In this document: one piece after another, positions 1 to 11,892 of the stretch
Position numbering within the stretch: position 1 is the stretch's first letter
Layout of the letters: each line of letters opens with the position of its first letter
Source: Bemisia tabaci
Lineage: Eukaryota; Arthropoda; Insecta; Hemiptera; Aleyrodidae
Assembly: GCF_918797505.1 (NCBI RefSeq)
Contig: NC_092795.1
Location: forward strand, 61,292,916 to 61,356,915
DNA: 64,000 nt
Direction of reading: 5' to 3'
The notes under the pieces: model-generated
Told to the model about the DNA's origin: nothing
What the model saw: the letters and a program-made list of their open reading frames with translations, nothing else
The model's database searches: none
Program-made: the position numbers and the translations under genes

Positions 1-749
1 ATTGTACTTAGGAAATGGATTTTTTCACAACGAATAAAAAGAAACAAGTGCTAAGATGTAAAAGAAATATCGGGGACTCAAATCAACAATAAGAGACAAA
101 AAAATCCAGTGAGAAATGTGTATAAAAAGCTGAAATAGAACGGAAACTTATCAAGAATGTTTTGGACAAATTACACGCTTGGTCTCAACTGAAAAGAAAG
201 ATGTATATAAAAAATCAAAGCAAGGAGATGTGCGCACAAATATTGCAGTAGCGCGTAAGATTAGTCATTCCATTGATCCCCTGCTCTGAACTTCATGCGA
301 TACGACAATTTCGATATCGAAACTTGGCGGTTTTTAAAACGCCTTCACTCGTTGCGTGATACCACACGCATTCTGGAGAGTACGAATAGATGTTTCGGCG
401 CGCCTTACTAAAGCGACGGAAGATTAAAACTGAAGTTTTGTGCTCTGAATAAGCGAGTTTATTCTGTGCAGATTGTGTATTTTGTGTGGGGGATGCTTGA
501 ACTAGCGTCACGAACCAAAATCAGAGAAATCGCGTTACGCAATTAATCGACAGCTCTTCAATGTTTTCTCATTTGTAGCCTTAAACCATGATTGGAAACA
601 AGATTGTGTGACTAGCGCAACTGACCTACTGGAAACGTTTTTGAGACTTATGTAGCCCATCCAATGAGAGGACCCACTGTCCAACCAGAGTTTCTATATT
701 GGGAGAAGCAAATGTTGAAATATGATGATCTTAGGTCCCAAAAATGCAG
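1..749. other. no recognisable feature
   Basis: AT-rich sequence with only short overlapping open frames on both strands that lack coding character. No terminal repeats, RNA gene or promoter is visible. Confidence 0.5.
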
Positions 750-965
750 CCAACATTGTACCACAAAAAACACAAGACAAATTCTTCTCCCAAATTTTAG
801 ATTCCATAATATCAAAGCAAAACGGCCACGAATGTTTATAAATGAGCGCCCTTCCAAAGAGATTAGTAAATTAAAATGTTTTGAGGGTGGACGCTGATTT
901 ACAAACATTCTTGGCCATTTTGCTTTGATATTGGGATCTGAAGATTGGCAGCGGAATTTTCCCAG
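750..965. repeat. fold-back (imperfect inverted repeat)
   Basis: A left arm reading through TTCTCCCAAATTTTAGATTC and AATATCAAAGCAAAACGGCC is matched in inverse orientation by GGCCATTTTGCTTTGATATT and GATTGGCAGCGGAATTTTCC. The mirrored open frames on both strands here come from this symmetry and are not genes. The boundaries are approximate and no target duplication could be defined. Confidence 0.6.
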
Positions 966-1025
966 TGTTTTCACTTTTAGGAGGTTGGCCGCCTCCCTTT
1001 TGGGCCCTAAGAGCCTCATATCTAG

Positions 1026-1312
1026 TATAGAGTACATGGAGCCGTAATGTGAGTGGGAGAGCTGGCACCACTTTTAAGCAATTTCCAGGTCCCGAATTTC
1101 GAGACCCCTGTGCGACGCCGGGTCACTTTTTCGATGCATAATCGATTGTTTGCTATACACGGGGACCCGGCCATGGTATTACTACGTATTCCACACCACC
1201 ATTTTGGATCGAATGTGTATCGAAAAAGTGACACGCACACCCGGCTCAGAACTCGTCGAGCAGAACATGGCGCCAACTCTCCCCTTTACATTACGACTCT
1301 ATGTACTCTATG
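1026..1312. repeat. fold-back element
   Basis: The start (AGAGTACATGGAGCCGTAAT) is the inverse of the end (ATTACGACTCTATGTACTCT). Internal parts also pair, for example GTCACTTTTTCGATGCATAA against ATGTGTATCGAAAAAGTGAC. The arms are about 100 bp. The element lies less than 150 bp upstream of candidate exon I, so it may affect promoter or splicing structure there. Confidence 0.65.
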
Positions 1313-1456
1313 GCGGGTACTCTCCCCATGTAGGTGCTCTAGTCCAAGCCAGGGCGAAGAAACTTAGAGCGGGCTTTTCATTTTCATGTTCATGTTCATT
1401 TGAAACGAGGTTAACTGTGAAATTAATGTTGTGGTTGTGGTGTGTTGGTGTTTAGA

Positions 1457-1677
1457 ATGCCGTGCCTGGCGATGTCCCGTCATGTGGTACCTGTGATCCA
1501 AGTGACTGACAGCTTGGAGCCGAGCGGCGGGCAAGAGGCAGAGCCTTCCACCCCGGCGTCTCCCGGCCCCGACCCCGGCCCCTGCTCCTTCGCCTCCCAA
1601 TTTCCGGCTCCGCTTTCCTCCCAGCTCGACTCCCTCCGGCTCCCCGGAAACAGCCACTCCCGCCAGGACTCCTACAG
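1457..1677 (+). CDS. candidate coding exon I (73 codons plus 2 nt), function unknown
   Basis: Starts at an ATG with A at -3. A second in-frame ATG follows five codons later. The frame stays open to a consensus donor AG|GTAACG, where the next in-frame codon in the intron is a stop. The sequence is strongly GC-rich against AT-rich surroundings and uses G/C-ending codons. The predicted peptide begins MPCLAMSRHVVPVIQVTDSL, is Pro/Ser/Gly-rich and low-complexity in the middle, and ends in a basophilic kinase-type motif (SRQDSYR). There is no signal peptide or membrane segment, and no domain that I recognise. The T/G-rich run ending TTTAG immediately before the ATG (1451-1455) could be a 3' splice site, so this may be an internal exon rather than a first exon. 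It ends in phase 2, like exon II at 55.4 kb, so both could join the same downstream exon outside the window. Long insect genes with many alternative first exons (PDE4/dunce is one example) have this layout, but I do not claim homology. Confidence 0.55.
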
Positions 1678-1769
1678 GTAACGCCTCAATTAATTGCACC
1701 ACTTTTAGTCTAGCTTGTCTCCCGTCTCACTCATGAGAGCACTACTGCCGTCATAGCCAAGAGAGCCGT

Positions 1770-2014
1770 ACTGCCTTGCTAAGGAATAACGCCGTATGAG
1801 ACATCAAGCGTTGCCAAATTTCTGTCGAGTAGCGACGAATTTTCAGGAAAATTTGTGAATATTTTTTATCCGATTTTTTTATTCGAAATTTGATCCAAAT
1901 GGTCTGAAAATTTCAGGGAAAAGTATTGTTAACTTTCTTCGAAAATCGAGTTTCTCTGAGAGAATATTTGGCAACATTCTAATGCTCATTTGGTGTTTTT
2001 TCTTACCACGGCAG
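1770..2014. mobile_element. family A MITE (diverged)
   Basis: Non-autonomous DNA element with the family A ends: left CTGCCTTGCTAAGGAATAAC followed by GCCGTATGAG and GTTGCCAAATTTC, right inverse ending CTTACCACGGCAG. About 245 bp. The flanks CGTA and GGTA agree at 3 of 4 bases as a target duplication. It has no coding capacity. Confidence 0.8.
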
Positions 2015-3823
2015 GGTAAGTGTCAAATTTTCGAAATCGAGTTTCCTTCGAAATTCGTGAAATCTCATTACATGAAATCACTAAATTCACTAAAACAGCG
2101 AAATTCATCCCTTTTGTATGAAAATGAGACTTATTAGAAAGCCGTAAGTGCTCAAAAAATGACGTAGTTTCAGGCAAGACAGCAGTAAGTGACATGATCC
2201 CTCCAGAGAGCCAATGAAAACAGTGCCTCTAAGTAAAGTGCCACCCTCTTCTGCCGATTTCTAACCTGGAAATGTGTTTGTTGTGTGTCCAAACCGCAAC
2301 AACGAAAGCATGCTAAAGATATCACTTAGACTGTCTTGCCTAACAGTAGCTTAGCATGAAAATGGAAAATATCCTTTTTATGCAATTGCAATAAAATCGG
2401 TAAATTTTCAATCATCCAAACGATTTCATAGGAGTATTTCGAATGATTAGTGGTAATTTGCAGAGAACGGAGGGTTCTGCAAATGAAATTTTCCGGTCAG
2501 ACACTTCTGAGTCCGTTTCCTCAAAACTTCATTTTTGCACATAATGCTCTCTTCGCTATCATGGTAGACTTCTCGTCTAGCTTCTCTCCCATCGCACTCA
2601 TGAGAACAGTATAGCTCTAATTCCGAATCCAGTTTCCTTCAAAATTTACCGAATCTAATTCTAATGAATACTGTTGCAAGGTGTCTACTAGTCCAGAAAG
2701 TATGGAAATAGTACTAATTTTTTCAGGGCAATCCGCAAGTACTGAAAAAATGCGTAAATTTCGCAAGAAGGTCCGGAATTTTTTCCTTCATACCACGCGT
2801 GTTTCTTTAATAAAGCCAGAAAAGTATGCAATCTCCTGCGCGTTAATTCTTCTTGTAGTATTTGCCCGCAAGTACGCAGACTATAGCACTTATTCCGATG
2901 CCGACTTATAGCACTTATTGCCTAATATGGTATGAATAAGCTCATTTTTTTATAGTGAGAGCAATATTCGTCAATTTTTAATCATCCGAAAAATTTCTAA
3001 AGGTCTTTTGAAAAATTATGGATAATTTTACTAAGAATTGAGAATTCGCTAAATGAAGATTTCTACCTGGAAAATATTGCTAGGTCCATTTTCTGAAGAT
3101 GTAGGTTTTGCACTCGTTGCTATCAGCGTTCTTAATGCCTGCATCAATTTTTCTGGTTCCGATCCGAAAAGTTCATAGAAATAGCTCATCAGATATTCAT
3201 GAGTTAAAATCGGTAGAAGAAGTACGGAAAACTCAACGAGAGCCAACCACCCCATCTAAACGGAGAATAAACAAAGATATGTTTTCGTGGTGAGACGTCT
3301 TTTTTAAGTATAAGCCGCAGGAAGTTTTTTTGTTTAAACGCCGAGCTGTAGCCCTTTTTTGCCGCGATTTCGAGGCTAGAAGTGTCATGTCTCCCGTTGG
3401 AATGGGAGCGGCGCTCGGTTTTATCGTTGATGTAATCGCAAGGCCTCTTCGCTCGTGCCGCTTTCTGCATTTTTTGAAATGCCTCATTTTCCTTCAGATC
3501 CGAGATAGCAGGCCTTTCCGTAATAGTGGAGCTCTTGTCTCTGATCTGCACGCAGTCATAACGACTTCGGAGCAGGCTGGAGTCTCTACGCGCTCTCGTA
3601 AAACTTCTTCAGCCGCTCAGCGCTGGGTTACGATTCAACTACCAACTTGAGCTAGGAATTGCAGTCGAGAGTGTAACGCATTTTGCAGTCCTGCGCGATG
3701 AAAGGCGATCTCTGAACGTCGGTTTTTCTTGGCCCATCAAATTCTCTATCAACTGCATTCAATAAAACAAAATTAAGTTTTTTTTCCGAGAAGAATAGAA
3801 TTAGTTTGATTAGTTATATGAGG
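2015..3823. other. long gene-free stretch
   Basis: AT-rich. Two stretches (near 1700-1745 and 2565-2610) share CTCATGAGA and CTAGCTTCTC-like sequence and are probably diverged copies of one old repeat. A minus-strand open frame around 3204-3551 is hydrophilic but has no start context, splice sites or recognisable domain. I do not call a gene here. Confidence 0.4.
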
Positions 3824-4049
3824 GAGGGGCTTGGAGGGCAAGGCGCATAAGTGCAGTTTTTGATACTCTGAGAAATACATGTTTGAAGTATCAAAATTAC
3901 GTGGATCCTAATGGCGGAAAGAAAGTTTAAACTGACTTTCCGATGCTTAAAAATTAGAATTTGGAAGCGAATTTTTCGCAGAATATGCATCAAGACTAGT
4001 TTTACTTGAAATCATTAATGCCCAATTTGTTTCAAAAACTGCACTCCTC
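3824..4049. mobile_element. family S MITE (shortened right end)
   Basis: Begins GAGGGGCTTGGAGGGCAAGG, then CGCATAAGTGCAGTTTTTG, and ends with the inverse AAAACTGCACTCCTC. The central part matches the second copy at 57303-57551 (shared AGAATATGCAT and AAGACTAGTT). The right terminal repeat is missing about 20 bp compared with that copy. Confidence 0.7.
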
Positions 4050-4800
4050 AAACGCATTGTCTTCCAAGTTCCTCATATATACCAGCAAACATTGTCAGAA
4101 TTTTTAGATGTGATTGAAATGAAATTCCATTTAACATAGCGATTTCCCTCCTACCCTGCACATTCCTCTTCTTGATGGCCTGGTCCAATCTTCCATCCTG
4201 GGTTAGAAACACTCCTAAATATTTGTAAATATCGCAGCTTCCAATTTGCCGCCCATCCTCTAATTCTATACTTTGCTGATTTCCGCCAACGGTCGACTTC
4301 TCGGTTTTGCTGACATTCACCTCGAGGCCCCATTTCCGAAACTCAGCCACCAACTTTCGAGTCATGCAGGACCAAAGGATCTCCAAAGAGAACAAAAGAA
4401 GGATCTACAACGCGATTGTCAAGAGCATAGTAACCTACGGGTATGAAGTATGGCCGATGAAACAGCGGACCCGGGAGGTTTTAGAGGCAACAGAGATTCC
4501 GGCGTAGATCCGTTGGTATTTCCAGAAAGGATCGCGTCAGGAATGAGACGGTACGGGATATCATGGATGCCAAGCAGACTATCGTGCATGACATTATGAC
4601 AAAACAACTCATTTGGTATGGTCATGTCCAGAGAATGGCAGGAGACAGGTTGCCGAAGAAGGTCCTTGACTGGGTTCCTCCTGGGAGAAGACGCAGAGGG
4701 CGCCCAATGAAAGGTTGGAGGGAAGGTATTGAAGCGGAAATGTTAAGGTGCTCAATCCCCCAAGATTTGTGGTTTGAAAGAGAGTAGTGGAGGTTAGGAG
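4050..4800. pseudogene. non-LTR retrotransposon (LINE) fragment, 5'-inverted, dead
   Basis: The minus strand of about 4110-4367 encodes the region just after the reverse transcriptase catalytic core, with WGLEVNVSKTE and YKYLGVFLTQDGRLDQAIKK. The plus strand from about 4368 encodes the following C-terminal part: SKENKRRIYNAIVKSIVTYG, a frameshift and stop near 4506, then KQLIWYGHVQRMAGDRLPKK and PPGRRRRGRP, ending with a stop near 4787. In the intact family these two pieces are consecutive in one protein, so the 5' piece lies in inverted orientation, as produced by twin priming during target-primed reverse transcription. The catalytic palm, endonuclease and ORF1 are absent. Clade unresolved (Jockey/CR1/RTE-like tail). 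Cannot encode active enzyme. Confidence 0.85.
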
Positions 4801-5560
4801 TCGTAGAGCGAGAGGGAGTACTGTAAAGCGACTTATATGTATGTATGAAATGAAATTTATATGCCATACATAAACCATGTGCGGCCCTCTAAGGGAAGGA
4901 GCAATTCATGGTGGTGGGGGGGGGGGATTGGGAGTCTGATCTACAAACTTCAGAAGCACTTCGACGAATTCGACCCCATAGCTGTCTCCAATATTATGAT
5001 CTAAAAAAACCATATGACCCAGCGAATACCAATTCATCATCGGCTTGACTAACATTTTCCGAGGTCGGCAGGATTTTGATAATTGCTATCTAAATTTGCC
5101 GAGGTATGAATGAGAGTGTAAATGGAATGCAAACAGAAGAATGTTAAGTAATTAAATTAAAAACTTTGATGTTTTAATATTTCGAAAAAATCTAGAGAAT
5201 TTTGATATTCCTGTGTTTTAGATAATGATCTATTATCAAACGTTACTCTATAAAACTTTATGAAATCAATTCAGTTTATTTAGTTGATTGGTTCACGATT
5301 TTATTCATATATATTTCCCAACATTTTACTGTTTCATCCAACTGAGGAGGGCTGAGTTTTCTGCCGAAATGTTTGGGTGATATTTAAGTGGAAATGTGCC
5401 TTGTTCCCCGCTGTGTAATTTGTTTTATTATTGTATAAACTAAAACCTAAAGTAAATTTAAATCCAAAATAAAATATACTGCGTTACTTTTCAGTCCTGA
5501 AAAGTCCTCTTAAAAATGTGTTGTTTCGAGGCTGTTTTCAATGCGCCTTCAGCTGCGTCC
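4801..5560. other. no recognisable feature
   Basis: Contains the TATG-rich 3' trailer after the LINE stop (about 4830-4870), a G run at 4914-4925 and AT-rich sequence. I see no exon or element. Confidence 0.4.
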
Positions 5561-5820
5561 GCAGCAATTGTTGTTACGAATATGTTGTGCGTGCTGATTT
5601 CAGTTCATTACATACTTGACTCTTCGAAGGCGCTTAATGTGCGAAAGTAGAGCACCCTGTTGGAGAACAACAGAAGTGAGATTGAACGAATCGATTAATC
5701 CCAACTTCATTCATTCCCCAACAGACTTCGCTACTTGTGCACAAAAAACGCCTTCAGTGAGTCGAGTATGTAATGAGCAATAATCAGCACGCACAACGTA
5801 TTCGTAACAACAATTGCTGC
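5561..5820. repeat. fold-back element
   Basis: The left arm starts GCAGCAATTGTTGTTACGAA and the right arm ends with its exact inverse TTCGTAACAACAATTGCTGC. The arms of about 75 bp continue through GTTGTGCGTGCTGAT and CTCTTCGAAGGCG. The spacer is about 110 bp. No flanking duplication was identified. Confidence 0.85.
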
Positions 5821-8251
5821 AAAAATACCAGAAGGCGAATTGTTGAGTTAAAAAAAGAGTATGATAGGAAGTCTGCATGAAACGAAAGGGTATGTATTCG
5901 ATCGAAATGAATCGAACGAAGAATAAAAACGTGAACCAATCAACACAGATTCCAGGGACGCAAATAAATAAAAAAGCTGATCAAAATCATATCAGAAAAG
6001 AAAACTTGCATTCAGTATGACAATTTCAAATTGCGATATATAGAAATTAGGATCAGCCAAGATTTTGTTTTTCCACGATTTTAAGTTCACACGAACCATA
6101 GGCTCACCCCCTGCAAACCGTTTTTCGATACATTTTTGTCGCATTTTTATTTTTTTTTGGTTCAAGACCACTGTAATAGATACAAAAAATAGTCTTGTAG
6201 TAATTCCGTTTTATGTAAATAAAATTAAAAGAAAAAAAAAATACTGATATGAATCTGCAGTGAAACTCTATAGAAAAAATGCTTTTGTGCATTCTAAGTG
6301 CACGCTAAAGTATGTATTGAAAAGATGCTGCAAATGATCAGGTCACCGTGTCAAGCAAGTATTTCTTTTGGATTTTTCAAAATTATAGACGAGCTTGAAA
6401 CCAATTACATTCGAATTCTTCCCATCTCGAATTATTCGGCAAATCTAACTTTTTAATTCGTCCCCCAGGGACGTTTTAATGATCAAAGTTTTTCCCCGCA
6501 CAATTGAGAATTGTAAGTGATTGAAACGTAAAGCTCCTGAGGCAGAATTCTTAAGAAGTTTATCTCAGCGCGTGGGATTATTTTTTCCCCTTCGTTTGGC
6601 TTAACCTCTCGTTTCAGCCGGTGTTTTTTCGTGACCTTCCAACGTTATCGCGTCTACCTTTGATGAAATAAAGCCGGAAAATTCGGAAAATCTTTTTTCG
6701 GCTTATTGCTGTACCTCTCCATTGTCAAATTATTCCATTGGCGAGGCGTGAATGATCGACTATCGACATTTCCCCATTTGAAGCTATGGCAAAGAATCGA
6801 TTGTTAAGGTGCACACACTTGTGCCTATCGTATGTCAAAATTCATTTTATGACATTTTGAGTATCACAAATTATTCTTTAAATGTGAGCCTCGCTCATAA
6901 TTAGTTTCTTTGAGTTTAAATTTTATGAAAAGCTCATTGCACCTATGATAGATTTCATCCGTGGTGTTCATCTACTTGGCGCAATGACAAAAAATCTCTT
7001 GAGACATTTTGGATTAGCAGGTATGATACCAAGAAAATAAACGGACGAAAGAGAGGATAAGAAGAAGGAAAAACCTTTAAGAATGGATTAGGTATCGTAA
7101 ATGCCAACTTCCTGAGAGCTTGTCGAAGTTTTCAATCCTTTTATGATACAAAACAAGTCTCAAGATCCAGATAGAAGCCTCTTTATCGAAGACAATCCAC
7201 ATACGGCCTCAGCTCGGAACCAATCTTTCCAACTGAATGACCAAAGTTCGGGGAACTTAAAACTTTACCGAAACGAATGTACGAGAAGGAAAGTACGTTA
7301 AACTTTTCCACTTTGCGAAAATATCCGATTGTTGTTCGGGGTTTTGTGGCCGTGTGATTATTGGGATATGAGCCGAGGCAAATGTGTGGCGCAAAGTCAT
7401 GAATCAAATATTTAGGCGATCGCCCGGACGACTTTCTCAGACCCCTCACGACCCCACCGTCCCATTTCGATCCTTGATTGCGTTTTAGTGTCTGGCTGTA
7501 GAGCCAAGTTTCCTCAAAGCTTATATCGTTGCCGAGGATCGTTTAGACGTTTACCCAGGTGCAGGACGAATTTCGTAAATCCGCGTTTCCAATAGAACAC
7601 TTTCCCACCTTAGTTTTAAAATGCTTGAAAGCGACTATATTGCTTTGGAAGTTCTCGCACGTGATTCTGTAAGCTTAAAATCAGCTTTTTTATCAATTTT
7701 TTTATGCTTTGTACAGTGGCTAGCTCAGAATCGATGCAAAAGGCGGATTTTCGTCACTGGATTAGGTTAATTTTTATAATAGATGACTGTTATATCACTA
7801 TTGAAATATGGACCGGTCTGAATCGAGTATCTAATTTTCAAACCAAATCCTGAGAAAACAAACCAAAACTCGGATTAGGTCTAAAAAAGTGCCCCAGTTG
7901 GCGAGTGCAACACGACTTCATCTACGATTAAAATATCATATAAATATTTTTACAAATGTACAAAAATATGTGCACTTTTATTACTCTTTACTCCGTCATG
8001 ACCATCTTACCGCGGTTGTTGTTGCTCAGATATTGTTCTTGTCGCACAAAATATCTCCATTTTGGAAAAATTGGTTGCTTTTCGAAGTTTCCGGTGAAAC
8101 CGTTTAATCCCATCCACTTTTCGATCTACTTCCGGAGGAGAGTCGAGAAATTTTGGATTCGGTTCAGACACCAGTTGCTGATGAGCTCAACAGACTGGTG
8201 GATTGGGTTGAAAAAGACGTCCTTCATCATAGGACTTGGTCGAAAATGTCA
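5821..8251. other. gene-free stretch with one family F fragment
   Basis: Mostly AT-rich with no coding signal. The segment 6738-6812 (GGCGAGGCGTGAATGATCGA, then CATTTGAAGCTATGG and AAGAATCGATTG) is the left half of a family F hAT-like MITE without its right half. Nothing else was recognised. Confidence 0.5.
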
Positions 8252-8259
8252 AAAAATCT

Positions 8260-9789
8260 GGTTTCAGGACATTTTGTCGACGAGTTTTTGTCCGCGCACC
8301 TTTTTTGTCCAGTAGTATACGCCCACACGTAAAATAAGCAACAGTGACTTTGTCCAAGCGTTATATTTTAGTCGGTATGTAAAATTATATTGACAATATG
8401 GAAATGAGAAATTGAGAGAGAAGGAGGTGTTGTTATGGTTGCTCTTTTTCTAAATGAAAAGTTATTACTTTCTCCATTTGAATCATCTTTTTAAATTGTC
8501 ATTGGTGAATATTTGGTTTTATTTCTATCCTTAAAATATTGAATGTACAATATACCTTATATATGTATAGGTACTTTTTTATTTTTTCTTTACGAAATTA
8601 TTACTTCATTTTGTAAACATTTATATTTTTATAACATGACAAATATTTGTAAAACCTTTTCCAAGCGACATTAATCTCAAGGAGCCGCAGTTGTGCCGAC
8701 GGAAACTGCAAAAATAATAAAAGAGGATAAAAAACCAAGAAGCCTGCAATCTTTACTTTTAACCCATTTGTACATCGATCTTTAGAGTCAAATACGTCAA
8801 ATTTTGAGCGTTTGGTTGCGCGTACACCTCGCTGCAGCACAGTAAAAGCACAAAATGTAAAAGAAAAAATTAAAGTGCTTTGGAAATCATTAAATTTGAC
8901 ACGGAACCACCAATATTTAAAAAACACATATTATATTATTATTCTCCTTTGATAAATTGATACATATGTTTTTACCATCAATTTAAATGAGAATAATCAA
9001 TGCAGAGTGTGCTAACATTTCAAAATTATGAGTTAAAAAACGCTAAATATTAAAGCCTAACAGAGCGGAGCGGCGTGCTGCCAGCGCGAGAGGCTCACTG
9101 GCGCCTACAAACCTAAGTGGATACTTCACGCATTGCACAATGCTTGAAGTATCCACTTAGGTTTGTAGGCGCCAATGCGCGTTCTCGCGCTGGCCGCCCG
9201 CCCGCCGTGCGGCGGCGCCTGAAGCAACTATTTCACAACAGAGGTGTTGCACAGTATTATACGAAATTGAACGTATTAAGAATGACATGCATCCTTTAAA
9301 CGTACAGATCTTTCCTCGCAAAATAAATCAAGGCACTTATCGTACACAGGAAAAATCTAAGAGCCTTTAGCTGAGGCAAATATAGAGGTTTATTCGGTTC
9401 AGCTATAACGAGGTGGGAATTTCTTGAAAGATAATTAAGTCCTGTTACACCAAAGAGGTGTAGAGAGTTTTAGTGAATTTTGTCCCATGGAATTGACGCT
9501 CCCCCATTTTTACCAAAACTCTCAACTATATATTATTCTCTGTTGGACCAAACAGACAAAACAAAAAAAAAAAAAAAAACAAGCAAGCCCTCATTCTTCC
9601 AAGACATTATATATTTTCATCCAAAAACGTCGTGAGCAATTGTCGTTTGTATTTACATGTGTGCCAATTAACTTTGGGTCTCAACTGGCACGTGGACCAA
9701 AACTCCCTTGCCGAAAAAACGCGTGGACGTAAATTACTGGAAAAAACAGGTGCGCGGACAAAAAATCGCTGACGAAATGTCCTACAACC
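8260..9789. mobile_element. 1.5-kb non-autonomous TIR element with palindromic core, copy 1
   Basis: Ends are inverted: left GGTTTCAGGACATTTTGTC, right (reverse complement) GGTTGTAGGACATTTCGTC. Similarity continues about 70 bp inward through TTTTTGTCCGCGCACCT and ACGTCCACGCGT. Flanking 8-mers AAAAATCT (8252-8259) and ATAAATCC (9790-9797) match at 6 of 8 positions. The second copy at 28796-30307 shares both ends and most of the right half (9345-9789 corresponds to 29880-30307). No ORF resembles a transposase, so mobility would need an enzyme supplied in trans. An 8-bp duplication fits hAT, P or Merlin-type enzymes. The GG start is less usual for hAT. Superfamily unresolved. Confidence 0.82.
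9096..9177. repeat. near-perfect ~80-bp palindrome in copy 1
   Basis: Two arms of about 40 nt (GGCGCCTACAAACCTAAGTG and onward) fold on a 2-nt centre at 9136-9137, with about two mismatches. The flanks are GC-rich (GCGGAGCGGCG on the left, GCCGCCCGCCCGCC on the right). It would form a cruciform in DNA or a hairpin in RNA. Confidence 0.92.
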
Positions 9790-9797
9790 ATAAATCC

Positions 9798-11365
9798 ACT
9801 CTCAAAAATTCGCGCAAAGAGTCAGTGATTGCTTATGAACTCCGGTGCGTCCATCTCTCCTCTCTGTAGTTTCCAAAGTTATACTCAATTTCTGCGAACT
9901 TTTATGAAGACCGAAAAAGAGAGGTGGGAAGAACTCGCCGTGGGATAAGCATTTTCCGACGAAGGACCTGCCTGAAGTTTGTTTCCCTTTGTCACAATGT
10001 TTTTGGTCGCTTCCAGCTGAGCAAATCAAGCACCGAAAATTTGAAGCCAATACTCCACTCAAAAGGAATATATCATTCTCACATATTGCGACCGGAACTA
10101 TCTCTGTCCTACGCACGGTCTCCAATGGTGTGAGTAGGTGTACTCATTGACGCTCCAGTCATGCATCGAGCTTTTCCGAAGAAATCATATTTCAATGGTC
10201 AGGCGTCCCCCGCGACATGTCCGTTGAAGGGCGTAATTTGCGCAAAACCCTCCTCAAAAGGTACCAGCTAATGAGGGGCTGCAGCAGAGGATCAAAGTGG
10301 CCGTCTCTTTTTAGAGGACACCCCTCCGCACAGGAATGACGATTATTAGACAGGAACGTGATTCGCATTAATTTTTCAAATTTCGGTGAGCGAATCTAAA
10401 ATCGGAACAACCTATCGTTCGTAAATGACACATGCAAATTAGACCATGTCAGCGTCGCATAGTTTGTAGAAGCTTTGAACTCGCTTGCCGATTTGCCGGC
10501 TCACTCGAAAGTGCCGCTCCTATCAGGTTTGGTGAATTTTTTCGAAATTCAGGCGGTAAGAATTACATGGAAAAGTTTTTTTGAGGTGAATTGGGTCTCT
10601 AGACAAAGTATGAACTATAGGGATAAACCACACTCGTTACTTCTCCTCAAAATTATTCAAAGAAAATGATTCTCAAGACGGAAAGTTTGGAAATAACCTT
10701 CTGAACGAGACACTAACAAGTATTTTTTACACAGATCAAATAGAAGTTAGATTATACGAATTACGTCAATTTTATTTCTGCCATTTAAACAATTTTAATT
10801 TTTGAATGCCTATATCTTTTTCAAGAGTTGATTTCCAGACTTCCCGTTGTGCGAGTCGTATATCCCGTAAAATTTGGAGGAGAAAACATGTGGCGTAGTG
10901 CTTTCATTCATATCTTGTCCAGAGGTTCATTGAAGGCTGTATCGATGCAGGTCTGCACAGATCATATATCGGGCAGAGAGGTCGTGCAGTCGAAAGACCT
11001 ATACTCGTAACAGAACGGATATGATCGGACGCTCTCTCGGCTTTCACGGTGGTGCGCGTTCACCTGGAAGCTAATATACACTTATATGCATGTACAACTT
11101 TGAACTTTTTTTCATGGTGATTATTTCGTCTTCACTGTCTCAGAATTTCAAGGACCTTTCATTTTCTCAAGGGAGAACTGTCGCACGAATTTGTTTGAAT
11201 ATTACTGTATCCTCTCTCACAAACGTGAAAGGAAATCACTCGGAATTTCAGGCAAAATCTTGTGATAGTTCTCCCATAAAAAAATATTATGCCGGTAAGT
11301 AATACTGAAACCACGCGATAAATTTCTTCGTGCGGGAGACGACGTTTATTCAATCTAACTTCCAT
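9798..11365. other. gene-free stretch
   Basis: No exon-like segment. A weak imperfect inverted repeat lies around 11159-11290 (AGGGAGAACTGTCGCACGAA against TTGTGATAGTTCTCCC). A segment near 10828-10893 (AAAACATGTGGCGTAG) resembles 12300-12370 (AAAACATGTGAAG), an unclassified short repeat. Confidence 0.45.
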
Positions 11366-11510
11366 TTGGACCAAATTTTGCAATTAGGAACTCAAATTTC
11401 CCGCTCATCCGTAAACACACTTATGTGCGGAAGGGAACTAATGATACGTATGTTTTTTTTATTAACTGAGTCAGAAAATTACCCACCATTTTTTCTAGTT
11501 TAGAAACAAC
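11366..11510. mobile_element. family K MITE, degenerate
   Basis: Shows the K signature TTTTGCAATTAGGAACTCAA then GCTCATCCGTAAACAC and ATGTGCGGAAGGGAACTAAT. The right half (GAGTCAGAAAATTACC) is decayed. It is the first of three K copies arranged head to tail. Confidence 0.55.
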
Positions 11511-11557
11511 CTATGTGCCATTGATTTCCCCTATCACATAGGAGTTCGTAAGGATCA

Positions 11558-11707
11558 ACTAGAGGGAATTTTGCCATTAGGAATTACAATTTCTGACTCA
11601 TCCGTAAGAATCCGTATGCGTGTGCACAAGAAAATCAATGGTACATATAACGTTTGTCCCAAGCCAAATATTTCAGTTCCCAAATTCCCAATTTCAAAAT
11701 GTAGTCC
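11558..11707. mobile_element. family K MITE
   Basis: Left AATTTTGCCATTAGGAATTA, CTGACTCATCCGTAAG. Right inverse ends TTTCAAAATGTAGTCC. It is flanked on the right by AATT. Its left end is less well preserved than in the neighbouring copy. Confidence 0.7.
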
Positions 11708-11735
11708 AATTGTAGCTCCTTGCTGTAGTCCATTT

Positions 11736-11873
11736 AGACTTCATTTTGCAATTCGGAACTACGATTTTTGGCTCATGTGTAAAAATACTTATGTGCATAG
11801 GAAAACTACTGGTACATGCGGCGTTCTTTAAACCGAGCCAGAAGTTGTCGTTCCTAATTGCACTATGTGGTCC
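11736..11873. mobile_element. family K MITE with ATTT duplication
   Basis: Left end AGACTTCATTTTGCAATTCG, right inverse CTAATTGCACTATGTGGTCC. ATTT flanks both sides (11732-11735 and 11874-11877), a 4-bp target duplication as in the other K copies. 138 bp, no coding capacity. Confidence 0.85.
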
Positions 11874-11892
11874 ATTTGATCTATGTAATGTT

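Noticed and set aside
1457..1677. Assignment of exon I to PDE4/dunce because of HSRQDSYR
   Set aside because: Only a short phosphorylation-type motif is similar. The rest of the peptide gives no support, so no gene symbol is assigned.
3204..3650. Open frames on both strands suggesting an exon
   Set aside because: No splice sites, start context or recognised domain on either strand.
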